From NCBI GenBank assembly GCA_963832785.1, contig CAWHVF010000007.1, positions 186,001 to 250,000 of the forward strand: a stretch of DNA of 64,000 nucleotides, written 5' to 3'. The notes under the pieces were generated by a model. The model saw only the letters and a program-made list of their open reading frames with translations, was not told the DNA's origin and made no database searches. Position 1 is the first letter of the stretch, and every line of letters starts with the position of its first letter. Both the position numbers and the translations under genes were made by a program. Source of the stretch: CAWBRT01 sp963832785 (lineage in GTDB: Bacteria > Acidobacteriota > Terriglobia > Terriglobales > Acidobacteriaceae). Below, one piece after another: positions 1-8,311 of this stretch.

Positions 1-301
1 GGCGAATCGCGGCTCCCAGCAGCATGTCTGGTCTGACGCGATCTGGCGCGAATTGGATCAGGAGGCTTCCGGACAAAGGATTGATTTCTACAGCACGAAT
101 GCCCTCCAGCCGGGCAAGACTTTTCTGAAGCTGGTCAGCCGCCCTGTGTTGTCCGATGAGCACCGGTGCACGTAGGCGAACACGTCCTGGAAGGATGTGC
201 GTTGTCTCCATTACCCCGGCAAAGCTCGGAAGGCGATTATGATCAGCACCCCGTTTTCGGCCGAGCAAGGCACTCACTACGGCAGCAGTGATCAGATGCA
301 T
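1..301 (-). CDS. HMA_2-like heavy-metal-associated domain protein (partial, runs off left edge)
   Basis: Reading the minus strand from ATG at 301 gives an open frame of 100 codons to the window edge. After about 30 residues it contains 'ILPGRVRLRAP', then 'LEGIRAVEINPLSGSLLIQF', the pattern of the HMA_2 fold found at the N-terminus of some P-type metal ATPases and in small stand-alone proteins. The CxxC of classical HMA domains is absent, as is usual for HMA_2. The start has a GAGGA ribosome site 4 bases upstream and lies 37 bases after the CDF-like gene, so it is probably the third gene of the mntH operon. Whether it is a short protein or the front of an ATPase cannot be seen here. Confidence 0.6.
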   Translation of the reverse strand, partial: MHLITAAVVSALLGRKRGADHNRLPSFAGVMETTHILPGRVRLRAPVLIGQHRAADQLQKSLARLEGIRAVEINPLSGSLLIQFAPDRVRPDMLLGAAIR

Positions 302-338
302 AGATCCTCATCGCAATAGATGATTCAAGATTTCCCAT

Positions 339-998
339 CTAACAACAGCCACAAGCCTTACCGCGGATTGCTTCCTTCGCTTCCCACAAGATGAGTGGTA
401 TGACCGCCAATGCAGCAACCGGGTCGGCCCAAGAAACATGCCAAACCGCATTCACCACAAGGCCCGCTAGAGCAACCAGCGAGAGATAAGCGCACAGGCC
501 CGACTGGGCGGCATCGGCCCGTAGAGCAGCGCTGCCGGTAGCCGCGGAGAGTTTTCGTTTTTCTTTGGCTAGCCACGGCATGAAGATGGCAGCGAAAATC
601 AGAACGGCAATTCCCAAATAGCTTGGCCGGGGTTCATTGTATCCCAATAGTGTCACCGCTGAAATCAGGGCTACATATACGGCAAGCAGCAGAAGTAGCA
701 CTCCTGCAACCCGAGTCGTACGGCGCTCCAACTGGCTATTGGCTACCGGTGTGCTAAAGCGCCACAGGACAACGACCGCGGAGATCAGTTCGATGGTGCT
801 ATCAACCCCAAACGCAAACAGTACCGGGCTGCGCGCCTGCCATGCTGCGAATTGGGAAACGGCCGCTTCTACACTCATCCAAATGATGGTGATCGCTTGA
901 ATCCGATGAATCCGACGGATCGAGTCAGGAGTCGAGACTTGAGCCGCAACTATCGCTGCGTGGAAGTTCTGTCCGTGTTGTTTGGGGGACGAGTTCAT
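339..998 (-). CDS. CDF/TMEM163-like cation transporter, membrane protein
   Basis: This 219-residue protein has about five to six hydrophobic segments. It carries motifs of the short cation-diffusion-facilitator-like family: 'FAFGVDSTIELISA' in an early helix and 'ALRADAAQSGLCAYLS' later, the positions where CDF proteins place metal-binding Asp residues. It lacks the long cytoplasmic C-terminal domain of classical CDF exporters and ends in Cys-Gly-Cys-Cys, a possible metal ligand cluster. The start is supported by AGGA 8 bases upstream. It follows mntH by 39 bases on the same strand, suggesting an operon handling Mn, Fe or another divalent ion. Direction of transport and ion are not shown by the sequence. 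Confidence 0.75.
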   Translation of the reverse strand: MNSSPKQHGQNFHAAIVAAQVSTPDSIRRIHRIQAITIIWMSVEAAVSQFAAWQARSPVLFAFGVDSTIELISAVVVLWRFSTPVANSQLERRTTRVAGVLLLLLAVYVALISAVTLLGYNEPRPSYLGIAVLIFAAIFMPWLAKEKRKLSAATGSAALRADAAQSGLCAYLSLVALAGLVVNAVWHVSWADPVAALAVIPLILWEAKEAIRGKACGCC

Positions 999-1037
999 AC
1001 TTCATTCCTGTGTCAGGCCGATACTGATGAGGATGCT

Positions 1038-2504
1038 TCAGTGGCCGACGATGACAGCCCATGCCTGCCGTAACGCATCCGGCAGGCTGTAGATGTCCAT
1101 GACCGTAATGAGGATGGCGCTTCCCCAGCCGGCAATCGACAAGAACCATCCGCTCCGCCATTGCCCCATGCGCTTGCGCGAGCTGGCGAAATGCAGCAGC
1201 GGGAACATCGCAAACGGCAACACGAGGCAAAGGACGACTTGGCTCAGGTTGACCAGATCGGTCACGCTGCCATTGCCGCGAACGCTGATAATCAGGATCG
1301 CCGGTATAACGGCCAGAGTTCGTGTGATCAAGCGCCGAACCCATGGGCGGATTCGCCAATGCATGAACCCTTCCATGACCACTTGCCCGGCGAGCGTGCC
1401 GGTAATTGTGCTGCTTTGTCCACTCGCCAACAACGCCACGGCGAACAGTGTGCTCGCGAGCGTCGTCCCCAGCAAGGGGGCCAGGGTCAGGTGCGCGACT
1501 CGAATCCAGTCGCTGTCCGGGCTGAAAGTCACCGTTTGGCCGCCTGCCACAGTAATGCTGGTCTTGCCATAGAATACGGTCGCTGCCAGCACCAAGATGG
1601 CCGCGTTGATGAAGAACGCTATGGTCAACGCCAGGGTTGTGTCGATGGTGTTGAAGCGGATGGCACGGCGAATAGACGGCTTATCCTGCTGTAAGCGGCG
1701 CGTCTGTACGAGGGCGGTGTGAAGGAAAAGATTGTGCGGCATTACCGTGGCCCCGATGATGCCAATCGCCACGACGAGCATGCCGGCGTGCCCGAAATTT
1801 GGTCGCACCATGGCGTGCCCCATTTCCAGGAAGTCGGGCCGGGTCTGCGCCAATCCGAAGATCTCAATTCCGTAGCAGACGCCAATCGTCAGCACGAAGA
1901 TGGCAACCACCGCCTCGATCAATCTCATGCCGAAGCCTTGCAACGCCAGCAAGAGCAGCACATCGAAGGCGGTGATGATGATGGCCCATGACATCGGGAT
2001 GTGGAACAACAGGTTTAACGCGACGGCGCTGCCCAGAGCTTCCGCGAGATCGGTCATGCCGATGGCGATTTCCATGCAAATCCAGTTGGGCCAGCGCGTC
2101 CAACGTGGATACCAGTCACGGCAACACTGGGCCAGATCCTTGCCGGTGGCCACGCCTAGCCGGGCCGCGACCACTTGGAGGAAAATGGCCATCAAACTGG
2201 CCAAGCCCACAACCCAGAGCAGTCCATATTTGTACTGCGAGCCGCCAGCCAGGTCGGTTCCCCAGTTTCCGGGGTCCATGTAGCCGACACTCACTAAGAT
2301 CGCCGGGCCAACGAAGGCCCGCCACTGTCGCCAAAAGCCAACCTTGGAATCGGGAACCAGCACAGAGCTGTGCAGGCCCTCCAGCGACAAATGGCCGACA
2401 TGCTCCTCGACGGCCAATGCGCTGCTGCCTGAAGTCGACGCGAAAATGGTGCCTTCACGCCCTGCCGCAGAATTTGCCTTTGATAGCCGCTGTCTCATGT
2501 TCAT
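1038..2504 (-). CDS. mntH: NRAMP-family divalent metal (Mn2+/Fe2+) transporter
   Basis: This 488-residue protein is a proton-coupled metal importer of the NRAMP family. The two metal-binding motifs of the unwound helices are present: DPGN at residues 77-80 and MPHN at 255-258. About eleven hydrophobic helices follow an unusually long hydrophilic N-terminal extension of roughly 60 residues. The start has a GAGGGG ribosome site 10 bases upstream; a second Met at position 3 is an equal choice. It heads an apparent operon with the CDF-like and HMA-domain genes. A DtxR/MntR regulator is transcribed divergently 261 bases away, the usual arrangement for Mn-dependent repression. Confidence 0.92.
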   Translation of the reverse strand: MNMRQRLSKANSAAGREGTIFASTSGSSALAVEEHVGHLSLEGLHSSVLVPDSKVGFWRQWRAFVGPAILVSVGYMDPGNWGTDLAGGSQYKYGLLWVVGLASLMAIFLQVVAARLGVATGKDLAQCCRDWYPRWTRWPNWICMEIAIGMTDLAEALGSAVALNLLFHIPMSWAIIITAFDVLLLLALQGFGMRLIEAVVAIFVLTIGVCYGIEIFGLAQTRPDFLEMGHAMVRPNFGHAGMLVVAIGIIGATVMPHNLFLHTALVQTRRLQQDKPSIRRAIRFNTIDTTLALTIAFFINAAILVLAATVFYGKTSITVAGGQTVTFSPDSDWIRVAHLTLAPLLGTTLASTLFAVALLASGQSSTITGTLAGQVVMEGFMHWRIRPWVRRLITRTLAVIPAILIISVRGNGSVTDLVNLSQVVLCLVLPFAMFPLLHFASSRKRMGQWRSGWFLSIAGWGSAILITVMDIYSLPDALRQAWAVIVGH

Positions 2505-2765
2505 GGAATGCGTTCCCCTCGATGCGGTACCACGCCAGACCCATGTTTTGAGTCGCTAGATGCCGACAGCGTCGGCGCCGTGATTGGGGTTAAATACTTA
2601 GGAACGTATGGTTCCCCATGTGGAAGCCATTTAGAATCTGCCGCTTACTTTGAGTAGTCAAAATTGATTCCACCCCTACTCATAATGTGTTCCATCTATT
2701 ATCATGCTAATAACGAAGTTTCGTCAAACGTCGATCTTTGGGCAACTGAAGAGTTGGAGAATGCA
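2505..2765. promoter_or_regulatory. mntH / mntR divergent intergenic region with candidate operator
   Basis: The 261 bases between mntH and the MntR-type gene should hold both promoters. An imperfectly centred inverted repeat, GGAAC-gtatg-GTTCC at 2601-2615, preceded by TTA, is the only clear dyad I see. It is a plausible but unproven regulator site. Nothing in this region is a gene. Confidence 0.35.
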
Positions 2766-3440
2766 ATGCCCACGGCTGTCACTGAAAACTATCTGAAGCA
2801 GCTTTATTACGAACAGCAGACTGCGAGCGGCGAGTTGGTCCGCGTGGGACAATTAGCCGCGGCGATGGCCGTGACTCCAGGTACGGCTACGACGATGGTA
2901 AAGTCGCTCACCCGTTCCGGCTGGACCGTCTACGAGCCGCGCACCGGCGTGCGCCTGACGCGCCGAGGCGAGCGCTTGGCTCTGTCGGTAGTGCGCCGCC
3001 ACCGGTTGCTGGAGCTGTTTTTGTCCAAGGTGCTGGGGCTGGACTGGTCAGAGGTGCACGCGGAAGCCGAGATACTGGAGCACGCCGTATCCGAGAAAGT
3101 TGTTGAAAAGATAGACGCGCTTCTCGGCCGGCCGCAGGTAGATCCTCATGGCGATCCGATCCCTACGGCCAGCGGCACATTACCCAAGCCTCCGGCCACC
3201 ACGTTGGCTGACTGTCCCCTGGGCCGGCCCATGCATATCGTTCGCATCATGGGTGCCGACCAGGACAGAGACTTCCTTCACTTTCTCGACCGCAGCGGCA
3301 TCATACCCGGCGCCACCGTCACCGTGCGGCAGCGCTATCCTGCTGCTCAGGCACTACAGATCGACGTAGTGGGGCATGCTTCCATCGCTTTTGGCATGAC
3401 GGCGGCAAAGCGAATTCTGGTGAAAGCGAAAACGGCGTAG
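2766..3440 (+). CDS. mntR: DtxR/MntR-family metal-dependent transcriptional regulator
   Basis: The protein (224 residues from the chosen start) has the DtxR layout. The N-terminal winged helix includes 'VTENYLKQLYYEQQ', 'VRVGQLAAAMAVTPGTATTMVKSL' and a wing around 'GVRLTRRGERLA'. Next comes the dimerisation/metal-binding helix region with 'RRHRLLELFLSKVLG' and 'EAEILEHAVSEKVVEKI'. A C-terminal FeoA/SH3-like domain begins at 'LGRPMHIVRIMG'. An in-frame ATG 102 bases upstream exists, but ATG 2766 has GGAG 6 bases before it and matches the family N-terminus. Divergence from mntH points to control of that operon, with Mn2+ (or Fe2+) as co-repressor. Confidence 0.87.
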   Translation: MPTAVTENYLKQLYYEQQTASGELVRVGQLAAAMAVTPGTATTMVKSLTRSGWTVYEPRTGVRLTRRGERLALSVVRRHRLLELFLSKVLGLDWSEVHAEAEILEHAVSEKVVEKIDALLGRPQVDPHGDPIPTASGTLPKPPATTLADCPLGRPMHIVRIMGADQDRDFLHFLDRSGIIPGATVTVRQRYPAAQALQIDVVGHASIAFGMTAAKRILVKAKTA

Positions 3441-3926
3441 CCGCACAGGCTCCCCGGTACAGATATCAGTTCGGGCCATGCCATCTGAGCATCTGACATA
3501 CCTGTTCAGCAGCTTTCCCGACGGTTGCGCCTGCGGCAGGATCGATCCTGAAGCTACTCGTCTAGGCCGGATACTGGCCCTGTGCTTTTCACGAACCCAG
3601 AGATTTGTGGCTAGCTCAGGCAGCCGTTTCCGGGGCAAAAATATACTTGACAAATCAACTTACTCCTATCAAATGCGCGGATTGCTGCACGATCGGACAA
3701 CCCGCAGCGTAAACGGCAGCTGGAGAGCAAGCGAACGCCATCCCGCGCACACCGCTGGGAATTTGACAGAAACTTCTTCAGTTTGTGATCACCCGTTTAA
3801 CTCTTGTCGGCAAACTGCGCTTGAATCGCGAGCCCGAGTCCGCAGCAGGATTCGTGCGGCGACGAACTCGGATTCATGTGTGGCAATCGCCGGTACCTTC
3901 CCAGGTTTGTCAGGAGTGAGCATTCA
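3441..3926. other. Intergenic region, no supported gene
   Basis: This 486-base stretch separates mntR from ugd. A 150-codon open frame exists but has low-complexity, Arg/Ser-rich composition, no ribosome site and overlaps the ugd start. A TTGACA hexamer at 3647-3652 has no convincing -10 partner at normal spacing. I see no RNA gene or repeat. Confidence 0.5.
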
Positions 3927-5405
3927 ATGAAGATCACAGTCGTCGGCTGCGGGTACGTGGGGCTTGTCAGTGCGGCATGTTTCGCGGAACTTGGTCATGA
4001 AGTAATCTGCGTGGATGACGATAAGGCAAAGCTAGCCGCCCTCAGGGCGGGTGCCTGCATTATCCACGAGGCGTTCCTTCCGGAGCTGCTCAATTCCCAT
4101 CGGGGTATGAGGTTGCATTTTTCAGATTCCCTGGCTGAATCTGCCCGGCTCTCATCGGCCATTTTTATTGCAGTCGGTACGCCGGCTGGAGCCGGCGGAG
4201 AAATGGATCTTTCGCAGGTGGAAGCCGTGACCCGCGATTTGGCGACGGCTTTGACGGATGGCTATCGGATCGTGGTCTGCAAGAGTACGGTGCCCGTCAA
4301 AACAACCGAATGGATCGCCCGGAAACTGCTGGTGAATGGCGCCGCGCGCAATCGCTTTGACGTGGCCTGCAATCCGGAATTCCTGCGGGAAGGTACCGCC
4401 GTGCTCGATTTTCTCTATCCGGACCGCATTATCAGCGGAGCAGCATCGGTACAAACTTTTCAGGTGTTGCGTGAGATTTACGCACCTCTCCTGGATGGCA
4501 GCTACTACGGCCGGGAACAAAAGGTGCCTGGACCGGCGCAACCAAACGCAGCACGATTGATCGAAACATCCCTGCGCAGCGCGGAGTTGATCAAGAGCGC
4601 CTCGAACGCTTTTTTAGCGATGAAAATCTCCTTTATCAACGCGGTCGCCACCCTTTGCGAAAACACTGGCGCGGACGTGGCCGAAGTGGGTCAGGGCGTG
4701 GGAGCAGACACTCGAATCGGTGGCCGTTTCTTGAAACCCGGTATAGGTTATGGAGGCTCATGCCTTTCCAAGGACTTAGCATCCTTGCGTTCAGTCGCCC
4801 GCGAACACGGTTGCCAGTTTCGCTTGCTGGACGAAGTTGCCCGTATAAACCTGGCGCAGCGCCAGACAATTGTGCAGAAAGTGCGGCGGGCGCTCTGGAC
4901 ATTGAAAGGAAAGCGCATTGGAGTGCTGGGCCTCAGCTACAAGGGAGGCACGGATGACATCCGTGATTCGCCCGCAATGGCGATCGTCAGCTTGCTGCTG
5001 GACGAGGGATGCAGGGTCGCGGCTTATGATCCGGCCGCCGCCGAGCGAGCCCGGCCGGTCTTCGCCGGGCATGACGTGCACTTTGCCGTAGACGCATACG
5101 AGGCAGCGGATTGCTCAGACGCGCTGCTGATATTGACGGACTGGAGTGAGTTCGCGGAAATCGATCTGGGGCGAATCGGGCGCTTGTTGAAACATCCCAT
5201 TCTGATCGATGGAAGAAACCTGCTAGCTCCCAAGCAAGTGGCGGAGGCCGGCCTCTGCTATTTCAGTGTTGGCCGCCCCGATGCCATTCCGTTGGAGTTG
5301 CGAGTTGTTGCCACCACCCAGAATCAAGACCAGACAGACAAACCGCAGCCGCCGTCCGAACCGCTTCCTGTGCAGACGGATGCTGCAGCTTCAGCATCGC
5401 TATAG
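3927..5405 (+). CDS. ugd: UDP-glucose 6-dehydrogenase
   Basis: This 492-residue protein oxidises UDP-glucose to UDP-glucuronate with two NAD+. It shows the Rossmann motif GCGYVG at residues 7-12, 'IFIAVGTPAG', 'CNPEFLREG', the central helix 'NAFLAMKISFINAVA', and the catalytic cysteine C279 in 'GYGGSCLSKD'. The C-terminal UDP-binding domain with 'VLGLSYKGGTDDIRDSPAM' is intact. The start is taken at ATG 3927, which has AGGAG about 10 bases upstream and begins directly with the Rossmann strand; the frame continues upstream without support. UDP-glucuronate feeds exopolysaccharide or glucuronosyl-lipid synthesis, and the GT4 gene 3 kb away is a possible consumer. Confidence 0.93.
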   Translation: MKITVVGCGYVGLVSAACFAELGHEVICVDDDKAKLAALRAGACIIHEAFLPELLNSHRGMRLHFSDSLAESARLSSAIFIAVGTPAGAGGEMDLSQVEAVTRDLATALTDGYRIVVCKSTVPVKTTEWIARKLLVNGAARNRFDVACNPEFLREGTAVLDFLYPDRIISGAASVQTFQVLREIYAPLLDGSYYGREQKVPGPAQPNAARLIETSLRSAELIKSASNAFLAMKISFINAVATLCENTGADVAEVGQGVGADTRIGGRFLKPGIGYGGSCLSKDLASLRSVAREHGCQFRLLDEVARINLAQRQTIVQKVRRALWTLKGKRIGVLGLSYKGGTDDIRDSPAMAIVSLLLDEGCRVAAYDPAAAERARPVFAGHDVHFAVDAYEAADCSDALLILTDWSEFAEIDLGRIGRLLKHPILIDGRNLLAPKQVAEAGLCYFSVGRPDAIPLELRVVATTQNQDQTDKPQPPSEPLPVQTDAAASASL

Positions 5406-5419
5406 GCGTAAGTGGCTAA

Positions 5420-6220
5420 TCAGTTTCGTGCTTCGCTGGCTAACTGCTTAGGGTTCAGGTGGTAATCCGTATAGGTGATAGTAAGTGTTGCCGTGCCGCC
5501 CAGCAGAACCTTGGTCACTGACTTGTTCGACGCCGGTAGCCAGAACGCGCCGATCTTCATGTATTGATGCTCGATATGAGTATTCTTGATCCAGAAGGAC
5601 GGATTCTTCGCCGGCGCAGCGTCGATCGTTTCCACCGCGAAGTCCTTGCCATTTACGCAGATTTCGCCGCGAAACAGGTACTTGTTATCCAGCACCGGTT
5701 CGACTCGCAAAAGATAACACCCTCCATAACGGCTGGGCCTTGTTCCTAGTAGTAAGAATTTATAGTTGTCTGTCGTTAGTGCTGTCCTGCGCTGATTACC
5801 TGGGCTGGCACTATCCTTCTCACCGCCCAGAAGCCTCTTCAATACGTGGTTGACTATCCACTTCGAGCCCGATTCTGAAATCATGTCGAATGACTTGGTT
5901 GCCGGTGCAGAGTAGCGGGCCGTCACAGCCATGCTGGCCTCGCGGTGTCCCGGAAAGCCTTGATAGTCGAGGTTGTAAACGCGCTTACCCGTAAAACCGC
6001 GCAGGTCGTGGGCACGCCTGGCGTTTGCCTGTACAAGTTTGTTGACGATCTCTTCGCTTGTGATACCAGCCAGGTTGGCAGGTGCAGCGGATGCTGCCGC
6101 ATCGGATTGCGCCAACGCTTTGGCTGCATGGCCGGCCGTGAATGCGAGGAGGATGAAAATACAACTGAGAAACTTCACAATTGTCAGATTGAGGTGGCGT
6201 GGATTAGGCATCAGGGTCAC
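5420..6220 (-). CDS. Secreted LolA-like / outer-membrane-lipoprotein-sorting-type protein
   Basis: This 266-residue protein has a signal peptide of about 38 residues, with hydrophobic core 'FLSCIFILLAFTAGHA' and likely cleavage after 'KALAQ'. The mature part is rich in beta-strand-like stretches ('YNFRG' style pairs, 'GCYLLRVEPV', 'FAVETIDA', 'HIEHQYMKIGAFWLP'), as in LolA/LolB-fold proteins annotated as lipoprotein-sorting proteins. Here the family is probably a periplasmic lipid or lipoprotein binder; its specific role is unknown. It is convergent with ugd (14 bases between stops). The start could be GTG 6220, with AGAAG upstream, or ATG 6211. Confidence 0.7.
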   Translation of the reverse strand: MTLMPNPRHLNLTIVKFLSCIFILLAFTAGHAAKALAQSDAAASAAPANLAGITSEEIVNKLVQANARRAHDLRGFTGKRVYNLDYQGFPGHREASMAVTARYSAPATKSFDMISESGSKWIVNHVLKRLLGGEKDSASPGNQRRTALTTDNYKFLLLGTRPSRYGGCYLLRVEPVLDNKYLFRGEICVNGKDFAVETIDAAPAKNPSFWIKNTHIEHQYMKIGAFWLPASNKSVTKVLLGGTATLTITYTDYHLNPKQLASEARN

Positions 6221-6309
6221 GGTCTTCTAAGGTTACACGATCATGAACGCGCGATAGAAGGTTGCAATTCCTCCGGAAGTTTCATGCCAGCGTTTATCAG
6301 GTGCAGGGT

Positions 6310-6918
6310 TCATTTCTGCTTGCCGGACGCAAACAACGGAAACGGGAAAACACGAACGATGAAATGGGCGGCGTTCACGGGTGCCGCCAAGACAAACCCC
6401 AGCGCCAATGCAGGCAAACTGCAGAGGTCGCCGCCGATTGTCTTTCCTTCCTTGCCGATAAGCAAAACTCCTCGCCTCATTGCATACAAGCTGAACAATG
6501 CCGATACTCCGGTCAGCACAGCGGAAGCGAACAGCCCGACCCGGAAAACAGCGGTGCCAAATAACGCGTGCGTGGCGAAATCCAACAACTGCAACAATAA
6601 CGGAACAACCAGGAATAGCACGGTTTCAGCCATCCACGTCGGCTTCGCCGACCGCAGAGATTGAACAAGGGCGCCGAAGATTCCTGCGGCTACGGCGCCA
6701 TAGGTGGCCTCCAGCAGTACGGCCTCGACTCTGCCGGCGTGCTGAGATCGGCAGATAGCGGCCAGAAAGACGGTGCCCCGGAAGAGTGCGCTCAGGGCAG
6801 CCGTCTTGAAGTTCCAGCGCAGCCCAAGCATGCGAAAGGGGTGCCGCAAGATGGACGCGAGAACCACTCTAACATCTGTGGTGGGGCCTCTTTGGAGGCT
6901 ATCTTGGGAGGAGGACAT
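6310..6918 (-). CDS. Conserved hypothetical membrane protein
   Basis: About 202 residues. After an N-terminal soluble part, 'HPFRMLGLRWNFKTAALSALFRG' leads into four or five hydrophobic segments ('AVLLEATYGAVAAGIFGALVQSL', 'ETVLFLVVPLLLQLLDFATHALFG', 'VGLFASAVLTGVSALFSLYAM', 'LPALALGFVLAAPVNAAHF'). I recognise no catalytic motif. The open frame continues 44 codons upstream, but residues there are not protein-like and ATG 6918 is a better start, although its ribosome site is weak. It sits alone between the LolA-like gene and the divergent PHP gene. Confidence 0.6.
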   Translation of the reverse strand: MSSSQDSLQRGPTTDVRVVLASILRHPFRMLGLRWNFKTAALSALFRGTVFLAAICRSQHAGRVEAVLLEATYGAVAAGIFGALVQSLRSAKPTWMAETVLFLVVPLLLQLLDFATHALFGTAVFRVGLFASAVLTGVSALFSLYAMRRGVLLIGKEGKTIGGDLCSLPALALGFVLAAPVNAAHFIVRVFPFPLFASGKQK

Positions 6919-7171
6919 CAGAACGCAGTATAAACGGCAAGTGCGTGTCGAAATGTTAAAAGTAGCGCCGATGCCGATGAAACTCTCGTGACGACAAATA
7001 CGGCTCGCAACGCGTGTTGCTGCCGCTGGTTCCCGGCCGACCGTTAACAATCAGTTGTCAATGCCGTAATAGCCTGTTCATCCAGCTACATCACAATCGG
7101 TTCGACCGGAGCTCAAGGAGCGTTCCGATCATGCGGCAGGCGATGTCACCAACAGAATCGGGGGGTGGATT

Positions 7172-8311
7172 TTGCAGAACAAGGTGCTGTGGTTCAGGCA
7201 GGAGCAACACTTTCTTCGCTGTTATAGGACAGGTGTTTCCGTGCATAGCCACACCAATCATTCACGCGAAAGCCTGGAGTTCATACAGCGAATTTGCGAA
7301 TGCAGTGTACTGGGGCAGAGCTTGCTATCCACGCAAGCCAAGATCGCTGAGCGGAGAGGAATCCAAGTTGATCTGTGCCGCGCCTTTTGGATTCCGCCTC
7401 TGAGTGCGCGGGCAGCTTTCGACTGCGAGCGGAGACAGATTGAACAACTTGGATTAGACCCGCTGGTCTCGATCACGGACCATGAAGATATCGAGGCCCC
7501 GATGTTGTTAAACGCCATCCCGGAGACATGCGGAATTCCGATCTCCTTGGAATGGGCGGTTCCGTTTCTCGGCTCCACGTTCCACATCGGCCTGCACAAC
7601 ATGCCGGTGGGGCGGGCCCGGCAGATTTGTCAAGAGTTGCTAGCCTGGACGGCAGAGCCGAGCCACCACCAACTGCGGGAGCTGCTACACAGCCTGCATT
7701 TAAATTCGTCGGTATTGATCGTCCTCAATCACCCTCTCTGGAACCTGAGCCAGACGTCGCCAGAGGCCTTCCGGGAGGATCTCAAGTCTTTTCTGGAGCA
7801 GTGTGGCAGCTATATTCATGCATTCGAATTGAACGGACTTCGTTCCTGGAAAGAAAATACGGAGGTAATGACGCTGGCGGCGCGATGGAAGCAGGTGGTT
7901 ATATCCGGAGGCGATCGCCACGGTACGGAACCAAACGCGAACATAAATCTTACCAACGCTGAAAGCTTCAGCGAGTGGGTCGAAGAGATCCGCGAGCAGC
8001 GATGCAGCAGGATATTATTCCTGCCCCAGTACGAGGAACCGCGTGTACTGCGCCTTTATCACGTTTTCCTCGACGCTATCCGCGAGTACCCGTCGCACGC
8101 CGACGGGCTTCGCCGCTGGGACGAGAGGACGTTTCACCCGGATACCAGAGGGACACTCAGGCCTGTAGCTTCCCTCTGGAGCGAACCACCCAAGTTCCTG
8201 CAACTGATCCTGGGAGCCGCCACGATCACGGAAGGTAGCCTCCTCAGAGGCATTCGTTCGCTGGGAACGAGGAACGTGGCGAAGCTTCCCGGTGTCGCCG
8301 AGGGGGCATAA
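7172..8311 (+). CDS. PHP-domain metal-dependent phosphoesterase
   Basis: This 379-residue protein shows the spaced metal-ligand motifs of the PHP superfamily: 'VSVHSHTNHSRESL' near residue 23, 'VSITDHEDIEAP' near 100, 'VLNHPLW' near 185 and 'ISGGDRHGTEPN' near 245. Such enzymes cleave phosphoester bonds with a trinuclear metal site. The start is TTG at 7172 with GGGTGGA just upstream. The next gene begins immediately after the TAA stop (ATG 8312), so the two are translationally linked and probably act on the same glycolipid or polysaccharide intermediate. The substrate is not identifiable from sequence. Confidence 0.75.
   Translation: MQNKVLWFRQEQHFLRCYRTGVSVHSHTNHSRESLEFIQRICECSVLGQSLLSTQAKIAERRGIQVDLCRAFWIPPLSARAAFDCERRQIEQLGLDPLVSITDHEDIEAPMLLNAIPETCGIPISLEWAVPFLGSTFHIGLHNMPVGRARQICQELLAWTAEPSHHQLRELLHSLHLNSSVLIVLNHPLWNLSQTSPEAFREDLKSFLEQCGSYIHAFELNGLRSWKENTEVMTLAARWKQVVISGGDRHGTEPNANINLTNAESFSEWVEEIREQRCSRILFLPQYEEPRVLRLYHVFLDAIREYPSHADGLRRWDERTFHPDTRGTLRPVASLWSEPPKFLQLILGAATITEGSLLRGIRSLGTRNVAKLPGVAEGA

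Noticed and set aside
3647..3675. Promoter from the TTGACA at 3647
   Set aside because: No -10 hexamer at 16-18 bases; the nearest TATCAA is only 14 bases away.
3478..3930. 150-codon open frame before ugd
   Set aside because: No ribosome site, Arg/Ser-rich random composition, overlaps the ugd start region.
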